Shown here in pieces: positions 16,320 to 26,248 of a stretch of 64,000 bases of DNA; within the stretch, counting starts at the first letter, position 1, and the number at the start of each line of letters is the position of its first letter. The stretch covers positions 1-64,000 of the forward strand of contig NZ_QJJP01000015.1 in the NCBI RefSeq assembly GCF_003201565.1, written 5' to 3'. A program made the position numbers and the translations under genes. Source of the stretch: Nitrosomonas sp. Nm84. GTDB lineage: Bacteria; Pseudomonadota; Gammaproteobacteria; Burkholderiales; Nitrosomonadaceae. Under the pieces are notes generated by a model that was not told the DNA's origin, did no database searches, and saw only the letters and a program-made list of their open reading frames with translations.

Positions 16320-16814
16320 CTAATGCAGTAATTGGTTCGCTGCTCGCTGCTGCTGGGGAAACAAATGAGTTATTTCTTCCTTGTGTATTTTAAAACTGTG
16401 CATAAATGGAATGATTTTAAATTGAATAAATTGTCCTAAGTCATTATCTCTAGAGAAGTTGGTAGCAAAACGCATGAAAAAATCAAGCACTGTCTCTTCG
16501 TCTACTTGATGAAATGGCTGCAAGGTATGACTACACAATAAATGGCTTTTAGAACACAAGAAAGGCGTCAAGCGTTGAAACTGTTCCAAGTCTTCAGATT
16601 CATAATAGCAACAAGTCAGAAGATTGGCGAAATTGTTCTCAAGAGCAGCTAAACGTAAGTTATGAAAAAATGCAACGGTATGGAATTGAAAAGAATTTTC
16701 GGGAATCTGGATAGCCGCCTCATAATCAATCTCTGGAATCTGCAAATCAGCGATACGTTGCAAATGATTAAATAATGAATAGCATCTCGCCCCTACTTGT
16801 TTATCTGTTTTCAT
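16320..16814 (-). CDS. Uncharacterised cytoplasmic protein
   Basis: The start at 16814 is preferred over 16895 because AGAGGTG lies just before it. The 164-residue product has no signal peptide or membrane span. It is rich in Phe, His and Leu, mostly helical in appearance, with a CCYYESED segment and a possible C-terminal helix EEITHLFPQQQRAANQLL. I do not recognise a domain. It is a lone gene between the Gly-rich secreted protein gene and srkA. Composition is ordinary coding sequence, so a real gene is likely. Confidence 0.5.
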   Translation of the reverse strand: MKTDKQVGARCYSLFNHLQRIADLQIPEIDYEAAIQIPENSFQFHTVAFFHNLRLAALENNFANLLTCCYYESEDLEQFQRLTPFLCSKSHLLCSHTLQPFHQVDEETVLDFFMRFATNFSRDNDLGQFIQFKIIPFMHSFKIHKEEITHLFPQQQRAANQLLH

Positions 16815-17059
16815 TGGATTCACCTCTAACCATAATGACAATTCAATTAAAAGTTTGTTTCTGACTTTCAACCAAACAAAATAAGACGAAAACAAGTATA
16901 AATCTATGGAATTATGGCTAATGCTTTAAAAAAGCAGGTTATAGGGTCTATTTGTAACAAATTTGTTTAAAGTCTTTTTGGCAACACAAGCTGCGACCAA
17001 TCGGCTGTGTCGAGTACTTGATGTTCCTAATACCAACAACAATCTTCGAAATTTTTCAA

Positions 17060-18043
17060 TCAGACCAGCCCTAGTGGTGGCTCGTCCATTAGCGCGATCT
17101 GTTCGCGCAATTCCAAAATGCGCTCTTGCCAATAACGTTGCGTATTAAACCACGGAAAAGCTTGCTTGAAGGCTGGATCGTCCCATCGTTGTGCTAGCCA
17201 GGCAGAATAATGAATTAGGCGCAAGGTACGTAAAGCTTCGATCAGATGCAACTCACTGGAATCAAAATCGCAAAAGTCTTCATACCCCGCCAACACGTCA
17301 TTCAACTGCCGTACCATATCTGCGCGCTCGCCCGACAATAACATCCACAAATCCTGCACAGCCGGCCCCATGCGACTATCGTCAAAATCCACGAAGTGCG
17401 GACCGTTTTCTGTCCACAGCACATTCCCCGCATGACAATCACCATGCAGACGTAGCACTTTGACAGTACTGCCGGCACGCGCGAAGCAGTGACGCACGCC
17501 AGCCAACGCCAGCTCTGCTACGCTGCGATAAGCAGCCTCAAGATCGACCGGGATAAAATGATTGGTCAGTAAGAAATCAAGCGGTTCTACGCCGAAGTTC
17601 GCTATATCCAGCGTGGGACGATGTTGAAACGGCTTGAGTGCGCCAATGGCATGGATGCGGCCAAGGAACCGCCCCATCCATTCCAGCGTGTTGCAATCTT
17701 CAAATTCAGGCGCACGTCCGCCGTGTCTGAGAAAAACGGCGAAGCGAAATCCCTCGAAGGTGTGGAGTGTTTTTCCACTCATCACCAACGCGGGTACCAC
17801 AGGAATTTCGCGCTCGGCCAATTCCTGCACGAAAGCGTGTTCCTCCAGGATAGCCTCATCCGTCCAGCGTCCCGATCGGTAGAACTTCGCTATTAGCGGC
17901 AAGCCGTCTTCCATACCAACCTGATAAACGCGATTCTCATAGCTGTTAAGTGCCAACAGACGGCCATCGCAGCGATGACCCAGATTGTCCAGCGCGTTCA
18001 TAACGCAATCGGGGGTCAGTAAAGAGAAAGCCGGTGTTGTCAT
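17060..18043 (-). CDS. srkA: Stress response serine/threonine protein kinase SrkA (YihE/RdoA)
   Basis: A 327-residue protein matching the normal length of the family. Visible parts are NSYENRVYQVGMEDG and a lysine in LIAKFYRSGRW (nucleotide binding), the catalytic loop LHGDCHAGNVLW with Asp and Asn, and the metal site FVDFDDSRMGPAVQDLWML. SrkA is a eukaryotic-like kinase that protects cells in stationary phase and stress; in other bacteria the gene often precedes dsbA, but here no dsbA is adjacent. It lies on the minus strand, 100 bp after arfB. Confidence 0.9.
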   Translation of the reverse strand: MTTPAFSLLTPDCVMNALDNLGHRCDGRLLALNSYENRVYQVGMEDGLPLIAKFYRSGRWTDEAILEEHAFVQELAEREIPVVPALVMSGKTLHTFEGFRFAVFLRHGGRAPEFEDCNTLEWMGRFLGRIHAIGALKPFQHRPTLDIANFGVEPLDFLLTNHFIPVDLEAAYRSVAELALAGVRHCFARAGSTVKVLRLHGDCHAGNVLWTENGPHFVDFDDSRMGPAVQDLWMLLSGERADMVRQLNDVLAGYEDFCDFDSSELHLIEALRTLRLIHYSAWLAQRWDDPAFKQAFPWFNTQRYWQERILELREQIALMDEPPLGLV

Positions 18044-18143
18044 GGTTTATGTCTTTTGTGCATGGATTGAATACTGCTTGCTTCCTTCAGTCGGTATTGC
18101 CCAGGACACGAGCTTCGCTTTACCAGTACCACGTTTGATTTTA

Positions 18144-18593
18144 TCACTCCTCGCCGATCTTGCTGCGTAACGATTTTCTTTGGCTCTGTAACGATTTACT
18201 TTCCAGACGTTTTACTTGGGAAGCTCTGGTCGGCTTGGTAGGCATTCGAAGCTTTATTGGCACTGTGACGCTTTTAATCATTTCACGTAATCGATTCAGC
18301 GCATCTTCCCGGTTCTTGATCTGACTGCTAAACCGCTGCGCCTTAATGATAATGACACCTTCGCTGGTGATGCGGCTATCCTTTAATTGCAATAGCCTTT
18401 CCTTATATCGCTCAGGTAGCGATGCAGCCTGGATATCGAATCGCAGATGTATTGCGGTCGCTACTTTATTGACATTCTGTCCACCGGAGCCCTGTGAGCG
18501 TATCGCTTGTATTTCGATCTCAACCAAGGGTATTACGATATTGCCTAGTATTCTCAACATGGTTAGCCGCGCAATTTCCTCTTCTTGATTCAT
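18144..18593 (-). CDS. arfB: Alternative ribosome-rescue factor ArfB (YaeJ)
   Basis: A 149-residue protein. The catalytic GGQ motif is in SQGSGGQNVNKV, with the surrounding release-factor domain, and the C-terminal tail is strongly basic (KRLESKSLQSQRKSLRSKIG). The tail of ArfB enters the empty mRNA channel of stalled ribosomes and the GGQ hydrolyses the peptidyl-tRNA. Start at 18593; the in-frame ATG at 18560 would also leave the domain intact. It lies upstream of srkA on the same strand. The small size excludes RF1/RF2. Confidence 0.92.
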   Translation of the reverse strand: MNQEEEIARLTMLRILGNIVIPLVEIEIQAIRSQGSGGQNVNKVATAIHLRFDIQAASLPERYKERLLQLKDSRITSEGVIIIKAQRFSSQIKNREDALNRLREMIKSVTVPIKLRMPTKPTRASQVKRLESKSLQSQRKSLRSKIGEE

Positions 18594-19396
18594 GTCATGA
18601 CTTAGTAATAAGCGGAATCACCGAATTCATATCCCATATCCGGAAAGATGCTGCTGATCCAAGTTGCGCTGATTGATGAACTATCTCACAGCCGACTAAC
18701 AGGTCGTTGAAAAACGTTTTCGAGGCAGTCATATCAGGCAAAAACAAGGGAGAAAGCGCAGTTTATGCGCAATAAATGAGCATTCTTAGCCTGTTTTAAC
18801 ACCGTAATGGCAACGCAGATAGTTTTTCAACGGCCTTGCTAAGGCAATCATTGGGCAGGCTTCTTTATCATCCTGACCAGCATTCAAAAATACCGTCGTC
18901 GACATTATGCCATTGTCTTCGGATGTCCGGCGGTCTGTGATAGCAATATCCGCTGGGTATCCCGTCAGATCAACGATTATCGAGTCCACCAGGAATCAAC
19001 AATCATTTGCGCCGATCTTTATTTCTTTGAGACGGCATCGTAATTCACCACAATCTCATGATTGATGTAATACTCAAAATAAAATAGTAAAATAAAACAA
19101 AATAATGAGATTGACTCATGTCGCTTTTAAAACGAGAACACTACTAAACGTTTTAGGAGAGAGAGTGTTTGTACTTCAGCCTCATCATTTTTATGTCACC
19201 ACACAAGGAACTGAATCTGTTAGTTATCGAGAATGAGCATGCTATCTACAATTAAGAAAAAGAATTCACCTTATGAATTAGCAAGCCTCCTGAAAGTTAC
19301 ATCATTCCAGTTTGGATGAACTAAAAACCATAATCTGCTCAACCACTTGTCGTGGACATTGCACATTTACAAACCAATCCATATCGCCACACAAAG
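18594..19396. other. Long gap with an inverted-repeat element and no intact gene
   Basis: About 800 bp between arfB and the second barrel gene. It contains repeat copy 1 at 18700-18840. A minus-strand frame at 18786-18989 overlaps the repeat and has no recognised product. The rest (18990-19350) is AT-rich with stops in all frames. I see no clear promoter or terminator. Confidence 0.4.
18699..18840. repeat. Dispersed inverted-repeat element, copy 1 (about 140 bp)
   Basis: The ends are inverted copies: CAGGTCGTTGAAAAACG on the left and GTTTTTCAACGGCCTTGC on the right. The interior keeps GAGGCAGTC, GCGCAGTTTATGCGC and TTAGCCTGTTTTAACAC. Related sequences occur at 23004-23134 (inverted) and 23680-23796, and a short end piece at 39050-39094. 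No reading frame is inside. It looks like a miniature, non-autonomous mobile repeat. Confidence 0.7.
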
Positions 19397-20746
19397 ATGA
19401 AATACTCAAAATGGCTGTTATTGGCCACAATAGGCAGTGTACTTATTTTTATTACCGACTCAGCTACTCTGTATGCCGCAAGCACTTTAAAGAAATTTAT
19501 TAAAGATAACAGAATAGAATTAGGTGGTTGGGTTAATGGCGGCGCAACTTTTAACCCCAGCCAGACCGACGGATTTAATGGTCCGGTTGCTTTTGCCGAC
19601 CAGGCCAACCGTTTTCAGTTAAATCAATTTAACTTGTTCCTGCAACGCTCAGTTGTATCTGAAACCAATAAATGGGATTTTGGCGGGCGTTTTGATTTTT
19701 TGTTTGGCACAGATGCTATTTATACGCAAGCATTTGGTGTTCCAACTTTTGATGTACATTCCGGCGAGCCTCTCCAAAGAAATAACTGGGATCTCAACAT
19801 ATGCTGCTCATCCACGCGCACCTACGGCATAGCGCTCCCGCAAGCTTACCTGGAAGTACACGTGCCTATTGGTAAAAATGGACTCAATCTCAAGGCAGGA
19901 CACTTTTATTCTCCAACCGGTTTTGAGACAGTTCCAGCACCGGATAACTTTTTTTATACACGCGCTTATTCTTTTAATGCCGGTGAGCCTTTTACGCATA
20001 CCGGTTTGCAAGCAAACTATACAATTAACAAAAATTGGGCAGTTTCCGGTAGTGCTGTGACCGGCAGTGCCACTGGTGGTTGGGACGGTGGATGGAACAG
20101 GCAGTTAGGAAACTGGAGCGGCATTACCGGAATTACCTGGACCAGCGATAATCATGCAACCTCACTGAATATTACCGGCACTCTTGGAGAGACTTCGACA
20201 CATAACAGCGCGGCATGGGGAATGTATAATACGGTATTGCAACACAAAATTAATCCTAAAACACTGTTGGTTCTACACCATGTTCATGGTTTTGCTAACA
20301 GCGTATTATTGAATAACCTGAAATACGCCAATGTTGTCAGAGACGTTCAGTGGATGGGGTTGGTTACCCACCTATACTATGATCTTACCGAGCATGTATC
20401 GTTAGGTTTTCGGGGAGAATGGTTCCGCGACAGAGACGGCTTCCGCAATCCATCGCCGTTCCGGATTGCAGCAGCCACCAACATAGTTAATGGCGTACCT
20501 GAGAGCTATGCCGGTAACTTCAGCAGCGTAACCGTCACGCCGGCAGACTACTATGCAGCAACCGTCGGGATAAACTGGAAAGCAGCCAAGACACTAAAGC
20601 TTCAGTGGGATGCGATAAAAAAGCTCAGCGTTCGTCCCAACATCCGTTATGACCGGGTCGACGCTTACCATACCTCAGCTTATAGGCCTTTTGCCGGTCA
20701 TAAGGATCAGATTCTGTTTTCGTTGGATTTCGTACTACCCTTTTAA
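19397..20746 (+). CDS. Outer-membrane beta-barrel protein (BBP2-like porin), paralogue 2
   Basis: The start at 19397 is preferred over 19352 because it begins a clean signal peptide (MKYSKWLLLATIGSVLIFIT). 449 residues, ending in the barrel signature FSLDFVLPF. It shares LGGWVNGGATFNPS, GFNGPVAFADQANRFQLNQF, GGRFDFLFGTDAIYTQAFG, WDLNICC and TVPAPDNFFYTRAY with the copies at 8585 and 21635, and is closest to the latter. The ribosome site is weak. The upstream paired-box element found before paralogue 1 is not seen here. It is convergent with the YYGR lipoprotein gene that follows. Confidence 0.75.
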   Translation: MKYSKWLLLATIGSVLIFITDSATLYAASTLKKFIKDNRIELGGWVNGGATFNPSQTDGFNGPVAFADQANRFQLNQFNLFLQRSVVSETNKWDFGGRFDFLFGTDAIYTQAFGVPTFDVHSGEPLQRNNWDLNICCSSTRTYGIALPQAYLEVHVPIGKNGLNLKAGHFYSPTGFETVPAPDNFFYTRAYSFNAGEPFTHTGLQANYTINKNWAVSGSAVTGSATGGWDGGWNRQLGNWSGITGITWTSDNHATSLNITGTLGETSTHNSAAWGMYNTVLQHKINPKTLLVLHHVHGFANSVLLNNLKYANVVRDVQWMGLVTHLYYDLTEHVSLGFRGEWFRDRDGFRNPSPFRIAAATNIVNGVPESYAGNFSSVTVTPADYYAATVGINWKAAKTLKLQWDAIKKLSVRPNIRYDRVDAYHTSAYRPFAGHKDQILFSLDFVLPF

Positions 20747-20829
20747 CATCTCTCGCCTAAGCGGAGAAGGCAGGGAAGCTTCAAAAACTGCAACCACCGA
20801 TCAAATCGATGGTTGTTTGATTGATTGTC

Positions 20830-21252
20830 TCACAGCTCTGTGTTACCGGAATACTCGTCGTTTTCTACTGTAAGATCACGATCTTCTGGATCAATCTCTG
20901 CTGTATTGATCCGGTTATTTCGTTGCTCCATTGCCATTTTTCTATGAAACTCGACATATTTCAAACTCTTGCTCAAAGTTTCCTCATGTGCACGAATATT
21001 GGCCGACGCATGTGATGGTAGATCCAAACCTTGCCTACCATAGTAATAAGAGCGTGCTTCATAGGCTTCAAGTATTTCTTTGTTTTCTTGCAGCTTTATT
21101 TTTGCTTCCTCGGCCAAATTCTCGTAATGCCTTACCAACGCTTCATGATCATTATTAACGATCCCTATTGGAGCAGTCACAGGACTCATTTGCGCGCAAG
21201 CAGCTAATACAGTCAGCGCAAGCAACAGTATTAGAAGTTTTAGTGCTTTCAT
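20830..21252 (-). CDS. Small coiled-coil lipoprotein with YYGRxGxDxxSH motif, paralogue 2
   Basis: The start at 21252 gives MKALKLLILLLALTVLAAC, a classical lipoprotein signal (Cys19); the longer frame to 21339 reads through the regulatory element. The 140-residue product has the family layout: DHEALVRHYENLAEEAKIKL, YEARSYYYGRQGLDLPSHAS, then a helix with VEFHRKMAME. It lies between two barrel paralogues, reading away from the one at 21635. The 23-bp paired-box element is 74 nt before the start. Function unknown; a periplasmic helper of the barrel proteins is possible but not shown. Confidence 0.72.
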   Translation of the reverse strand: MKALKLLILLLALTVLAACAQMSPVTAPIGIVNNDHEALVRHYENLAEEAKIKLQENKEILEAYEARSYYYGRQGLDLPSHASANIRAHEETLSKSLKYVEFHRKMAMEQRNNRINTAEIDPEDRDLTVENDEYSGNTEL

Positions 21253-21289
21253 AATGAATACCCTCCAGATATAAAACGAACGGTACCAT

Positions 21290-21362
21290 CTTAATTCGGT
21301 CAGCACCTCATGTATATTAGGAAAACCATTGTTTTTCATTAATGGAAACCATTAACCATTTT
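21290..21362 (-). promoter_or_regulatory. Shared upstream element, copy C
   Basis: On the plus strand, GGAAAACCATTGTTTTTCAT is followed by GGAAACCATT, CC pairs at 21326 and 21349, 23 bp apart. A TGACC block on the minus strand lies at 21295-21299, where the other copies have TTGACT. It is upstream of the lipoprotein gene at 21252 and could also influence the divergent barrel gene at 21635, although it is about 270 bp from it. Confidence 0.6.
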
Positions 21363-21634
21363 TCATGTAATACTTAGATAATTAAGCCATTTTCCGTAGA
21401 ATCTCAGCCGCAAGGAAAGAAAATTGCAGCAAAAACAAGCAACCAGAACTTACTGTGAGTACAAAAAAACCGCTTCCGGACACCATTTGGATGGGAATAT
21501 GTCACTAAAGCGTCTATAATCACGCCCGCATATTTATTCAGCAAAACACCTTGTAGTATAGAACACTCAACAAACTCAGCGCTGACATAGCACACACTCT
21601 TTTTATTTCTTTTTCTTTCGGAATATCCCACAGC

Positions 21635-23005
21635 ATGTACGGTATCTTGCAGCTTCCAAGATGGTTGTTATTTGCCATAACAAGTAGTATATTAATTTTT
21701 GCAGCACTTACAACGCATGCAGGTAATCTCCATGCTAATCATCCCAGGATTAAAAAATTATTTAACGATAGCAAGCTGCAATTTGGCGGCTGGATTCATG
21801 GTGGAGCGACCTTTAATCCAAGCCAAACTAATGGATTCAATGGCCCGGTTATTTTTGCTGATCAGGCTAATCGGTTTCAGCTCAATCAATTGAATTTGTA
21901 CATACGTCGCCCCGTCGTCTCACAAGGCACAGTATGGGATTTTGGTGGACGTTTCGATTTCATGTTTGGGACAGACGCCATCTTTACTCAAGCTTTTGGT
22001 GTTCCAGCTTTTGATGTAAATTCCGGAGAACCTCTGAAAAGAAGTAATTGGGATCTCCATTTATGTTGTTCTTCCACACGAACGTATAGCACTGCCCTTC
22101 CGCAAGCATACCTAGAAACCTATGTACCGATCGGCAATGGACTCAACATAAAATTGGGGCATTTTTATACCCCGACAGGCTTTGAAACCGTTCCAGCACC
22201 TGACAATTTCTTTTATACGCGCGCTTATACTCTGAATGTCGGCGAACCTTTTACTCATACAGGCATGCTGGCAAACTATTCCGTCAACAAAAACTGGCTT
22301 ATCTTAGGCGGTCCGATTACCGGCAGCGCTAATGGTGGATGGGATGGCGGATGGGATAAGCAATTAGGAAACTGGAGTGGACTTGCCGGCTTTACGTGGA
22401 CTAGTGATAATCGTGCAACCTCACTTCATTTCTCCGGCACCTATGGTGAGATTTCCACGCGAAGCAACGAACCTTGGGGATTTTATAACATTGTCTTGCA
22501 ACACAGAATTACGCCTAAAACCCTATTGGTTCTGCACCATGTTTACGGGCTTGCAGGCGGCGTCTTGTTGAACAACCAGAAATACAGCAATGTAACAAAA
22601 GATGCGGAATGGTTTAGTGCGATTGCACATCTATACTATGACCTAACAGACAATCTGGCAATCGGTGCTCGGGGTGAATGGTATCGTGATAAAGTCGGTT
22701 TTCGCAATCCATCTCCGTTCCGTATAGCCGCCGCTACCAATGTCGTCCATGATAAAACAGTCAGCTATGCGGGTGACCTCAACAATGTAACCGTTGCACC
22801 GGCAGATTATTATTCTATGACCGTGGGACTAAATTGGAAGGCAGCCAAAACTTTGAAGCTTGGATTGAATTTCTTAGAGAGACTGAATATTCGCCCCAAT
22901 ATTCGTTATGATCGAGTCGATGCCTATCATACAGCCGCTTATCGACCGTTTGGCGGAAACAAAGATCAGATTTTATTTTCACTCGACTTCGTATTACCCT
23001 TCTAG
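21635..23005 (+). CDS. Outer-membrane beta-barrel protein (BBP2-like porin), paralogue 3
   Basis: 456 residues; signal peptide MYGILQLPRWLLFAITSSIL ending near THAGN, and a C-terminal FSLDFVLPF. It is a close paralogue of the gene at 19397, sharing GFNGPVIFADQANRFQLNQL, GGRFDFMFGTDAIFTQAFG, WDLHLCC and RPNIRYDRVDAYHTAAYRPF. The shared NRFQLNQ and APDNFFYTRAY stretches probably form fixed parts of the barrel. The repeat element copy 2 starts directly after the stop codon and might act as its transcript end. Substrate unknown. Confidence 0.75.
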   Translation: MYGILQLPRWLLFAITSSILIFAALTTHAGNLHANHPRIKKLFNDSKLQFGGWIHGGATFNPSQTNGFNGPVIFADQANRFQLNQLNLYIRRPVVSQGTVWDFGGRFDFMFGTDAIFTQAFGVPAFDVNSGEPLKRSNWDLHLCCSSTRTYSTALPQAYLETYVPIGNGLNIKLGHFYTPTGFETVPAPDNFFYTRAYTLNVGEPFTHTGMLANYSVNKNWLILGGPITGSANGGWDGGWDKQLGNWSGLAGFTWTSDNRATSLHFSGTYGEISTRSNEPWGFYNIVLQHRITPKTLLVLHHVYGLAGGVLLNNQKYSNVTKDAEWFSAIAHLYYDLTDNLAIGARGEWYRDKVGFRNPSPFRIAAATNVVHDKTVSYAGDLNNVTVAPADYYSMTVGLNWKAAKTLKLGLNFLERLNIRPNIRYDRVDAYHTAAYRPFGGNKDQILFSLDFVLPF

Positions 23006-23134
23006 CAGGCGTTGAAAAACTACCTATGACGTTAAAAACAAGCTCAAAATACTCATTTTATTACGCACAAGCTGCACTTCCTTACCTGTTTTGCTTGTTA
23101 TCGACTGCCTCGGAACGTCTTTCAACGCCTGCTG
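23004..23134. repeat. Dispersed inverted-repeat element, copy 2 (inverted)
   Basis: The ends AGCAGGCGTTGAAAAAC and TTTCAACGCCTGCT are inverted repeats. The interior on the minus strand keeps GAGGCAGTCG and GCGTAATAAAATGAG, matching copy 1. The left end overlaps the stop codon of the barrel gene (23003-23005), so insertion or duplication occurred precisely at the gene end. Confidence 0.7.
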
Positions 23135-23170
23135 TAGGTGTTAGTTCAAATTGACACATGCATGTCATAG

Positions 23171-23557
23171 TTACTGCTTTTTTATAATACTAGGCGGTTT
23201 GCAATAAAACCGCGCTGAAAACTCTGCGCTACGCTGCCTATTTCTAATGACATCCCCCCCTTCGTTAACACATACCCTGATAGAATTATCCAAATTCGGG
23301 AAATACTCGTTGGATCCGGGTTGTGCTGAAGTTGGTGGAACTTTTTCTCTTATTCTAGCGCACAATTCAGGTTCATCGGGTTTTGACGGAGCACCCTCCA
23401 TGGCAGGTAATGGGCAAAGATTACAAGGATCCCCCGGGCATAAACATCCTTTACAGCTCGCATGCGCTGATAAAGACCATACAGTCAATCCCAAACCACA
23501 AAAAAGAAACAAGCTTACTTTAATCGCAGACCATACAAATATTTTCATTTTTTTCAT
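23171..23557 (-). CDS. Small secreted cysteine-rich protein
   Basis: The start at 23557 (MKKMKIFVWSAIKVSLFLFC) begins a signal peptide; the frame extends to 23617. The mature part starts with a dense cysteine cluster CKGCLCPGDPCNLCPLP (C-x2-C-x-C-x4-C-x2-C), followed by single cysteines in ELCARI, RVCVNEG and FYCKPPS. Eight cysteines in about 100 residues suggest disulfides or a metal site in the periplasm. I do not recognise a family. It is flanked by two copies of the inverted-repeat element, so it may be part of a mobile or unstable stretch. Confidence 0.5.
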   Translation of the reverse strand: MKKMKIFVWSAIKVSLFLFCGLGLTVWSLSAHASCKGCLCPGDPCNLCPLPAMEGAPSKPDEPELCARIREKVPPTSAQPGSNEYFPNLDNSIRVCVNEGGDVIRNRQRSAEFSARFYCKPPSIIKKQ

Positions 23558-24077
23558 AAAAATTTCTATTCCATCGCATAAATTGCAACTATTGATTCTA
23601 AATGACTTATACTTCATCTAGGTTATCGTAATTCCATTATAAATGTTCGTTTTATAACTTACTGCTTATTAGAAAAAACATTTATGAGGCAGTCGATGCT
23701 AGACAAAAACAGGCGAGAAGACACAGTTTATTAAGCATTTTTAGCCTGTTTTAACACTGTAGCGACGACGCGGATAGTTTCTTCAACAGCCTGCTAGATA
23801 CATTTTTAATAAGAAGTTATTTAACCTTATACCAATGATAAACAAAGGCGCGTGCTTTTTGACAAACTGATTTTAACTCAATACCCTATTTATGCATGGA
23901 TCAATTACTTGAAATTCAAAAATGGCATTCATTCGATTCTATAATGACTCATATTGCGTATTGGAAAAATGCATCAGCACCTCAATTTTTGTTTCACGTG
24001 ATCAAAAATTCATTCCTTTCTTAGCATACGAATTCGCAGAATGAATTCAATCGACATCAATGATTTTAAGGACAATG
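23558..24077. other. Gap with repeat copy 3 and no gene
   Basis: 520 bp. It holds the third copy of the inverted-repeat element and AT-rich sequence before the small coiled-coil gene at 24078. No frame above 60 codons with a credible start was seen. Confidence 0.4.
23680..23796. repeat. Dispersed inverted-repeat element, copy 3 (eroded left end)
   Basis: The interior has GAGGCAGTCGATGCT, then ACAGTTTATTAAGCATTTTT and AGCCTGTTTTAACACTGTAG, matching copy 1 in order. The right end is AGTTTCTTCAACAGCCTGCT. The left end has lost the GTTGAAAAAC box except for a vague AAAAAACATTTATG. Confidence 0.6.
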
Positions 24078-24443
24078 ATGAAGACTATTTTCAATAATAA
24101 CATCGGATTATTTATTAACGCTTGCTTCGCCTTACTTTTAAGCATCGTGTATATGCCATTTGCAAATGCAGAAGCCATCGAGCATCTGCAGAAAAGCGCC
24201 AGCAATGCTTATGAGCGCATGATACAAGCCAAACAATCTGCTGAAACACTCGCTAAAGATGCAGCGTTTGGAGAAAAGAAAGTAACTTCTATCAAACAAA
24301 AACTGTCAGCGGCTGAGGAAGAAGCAGCAATTGCTCGGAAAAAATCTGAACAGGCTAACGCATTACTGGAACAAGCAACTAATCAGTGGAAACAAGCCAC
24401 TGATACCTTAGCTAATGAATGGGGAAAAACTGAAAGAAGATAA
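24078..24443 (+). CDS. Small secreted coiled-coil protein
   Basis: An ATGATG pair follows AAGGA; I place the start at 24078 (24075 is equally possible). The N-terminal signal peptide ends near PFANA. The remaining 90 residues form one long Ala/Glu/Lys/Gln helix (AYERMIQAKQSAETLAKDAA, EEEAAIARKKSEQANALLEQ). It resembles periplasmic coiled-coil proteins in general but not a specific family. Its composition recalls the YYGR lipoproteins, yet it lacks the YYGR motif, so I do not include it in that family. Confidence 0.5.
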   Translation: MKTIFNNNIGLFINACFALLLSIVYMPFANAEAIEHLQKSASNAYERMIQAKQSAETLAKDAAFGEKKVTSIKQKLSAAEEEAAIARKKSEQANALLEQATNQWKQATDTLANEWGKTERR

Positions 24444-24464
24444 TTAAAACCTATTTGACTATTG

Positions 24465-24893
24465 CTATCGTTGCAGAATCATTTTGACATGCGGAATTCC
24501 CGCATCCATAAATTCTTTCCCATGCGCCTGAAATCCAAACTTTTCGTAGAATCGAACAGCAGCCGTTTGCGCATTTAGTATGGCTTTGGGTATTCCTCGA
24601 TTGCTTACTTCTTCCAGTACTTTTAGCATCATGGCCCTGCCGATCCCTATCCCACGCCATTCTTTTAATACCGCCATACGTCCGATATGCCCATCCGGTA
24701 ACAATCGTACAGTTCCTACGGGCTGTCCGTCAGCATTAAATGCAAGCACATGCGTGCTGATTATATCAAACTCATCCCATTCGAGCTCTTCCGGAACTCG
24801 CTGCTCATGAATAAAAACCGCTGTTCGAATCATACGTAAAGCAGATGCTTCGTCTTCCCAATCTACTATGCGTAACCGATGAAAATGTTGCAT
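24465..24893 (-). CDS. GNAT family N-acetyltransferase
   Basis: A 142-residue protein with the GNAT fold signatures: VFIHEQRVPEELEWDEFD near the start, GTVRLLPDGHIGRMAVLKEW and the acetyl-CoA loop RGIGIGRAMMLKVLEE, then LNAQTAAVRFYEKFGFQAHG. It is closest to the YjcF/ElaA-like group. The acceptor substrate cannot be inferred. It lies 23 bp after purA on the same strand and may be the last gene of that transcript. Confidence 0.82.
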   Translation of the reverse strand: MQHFHRLRIVDWEDEASALRMIRTAVFIHEQRVPEELEWDEFDIISTHVLAFNADGQPVGTVRLLPDGHIGRMAVLKEWRGIGIGRAMMLKVLEEVSNRGIPKAILNAQTAAVRFYEKFGFQAHGKEFMDAGIPHVKMILQR

Positions 24894-24916
24894 AAAATCA
24901 TTTCCACGATAGATTA

Positions 24917-26224
<1,308 letters not shown>

Positions 26225-26248
26225 CTAAATAACTCTATTTCTAAAAAA

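Noticed and set aside
18786-18989. 67-codon minus-strand frame after arfB
   Set aside because: It runs into the inverted-repeat element and has no recognisable product or ribosome site.
19100-19396. Paired-box element before the second barrel gene
   Set aside because: I looked for the AATGGTTT boxes with 23-bp spacing here and before 21635 and 59553 and did not find them.
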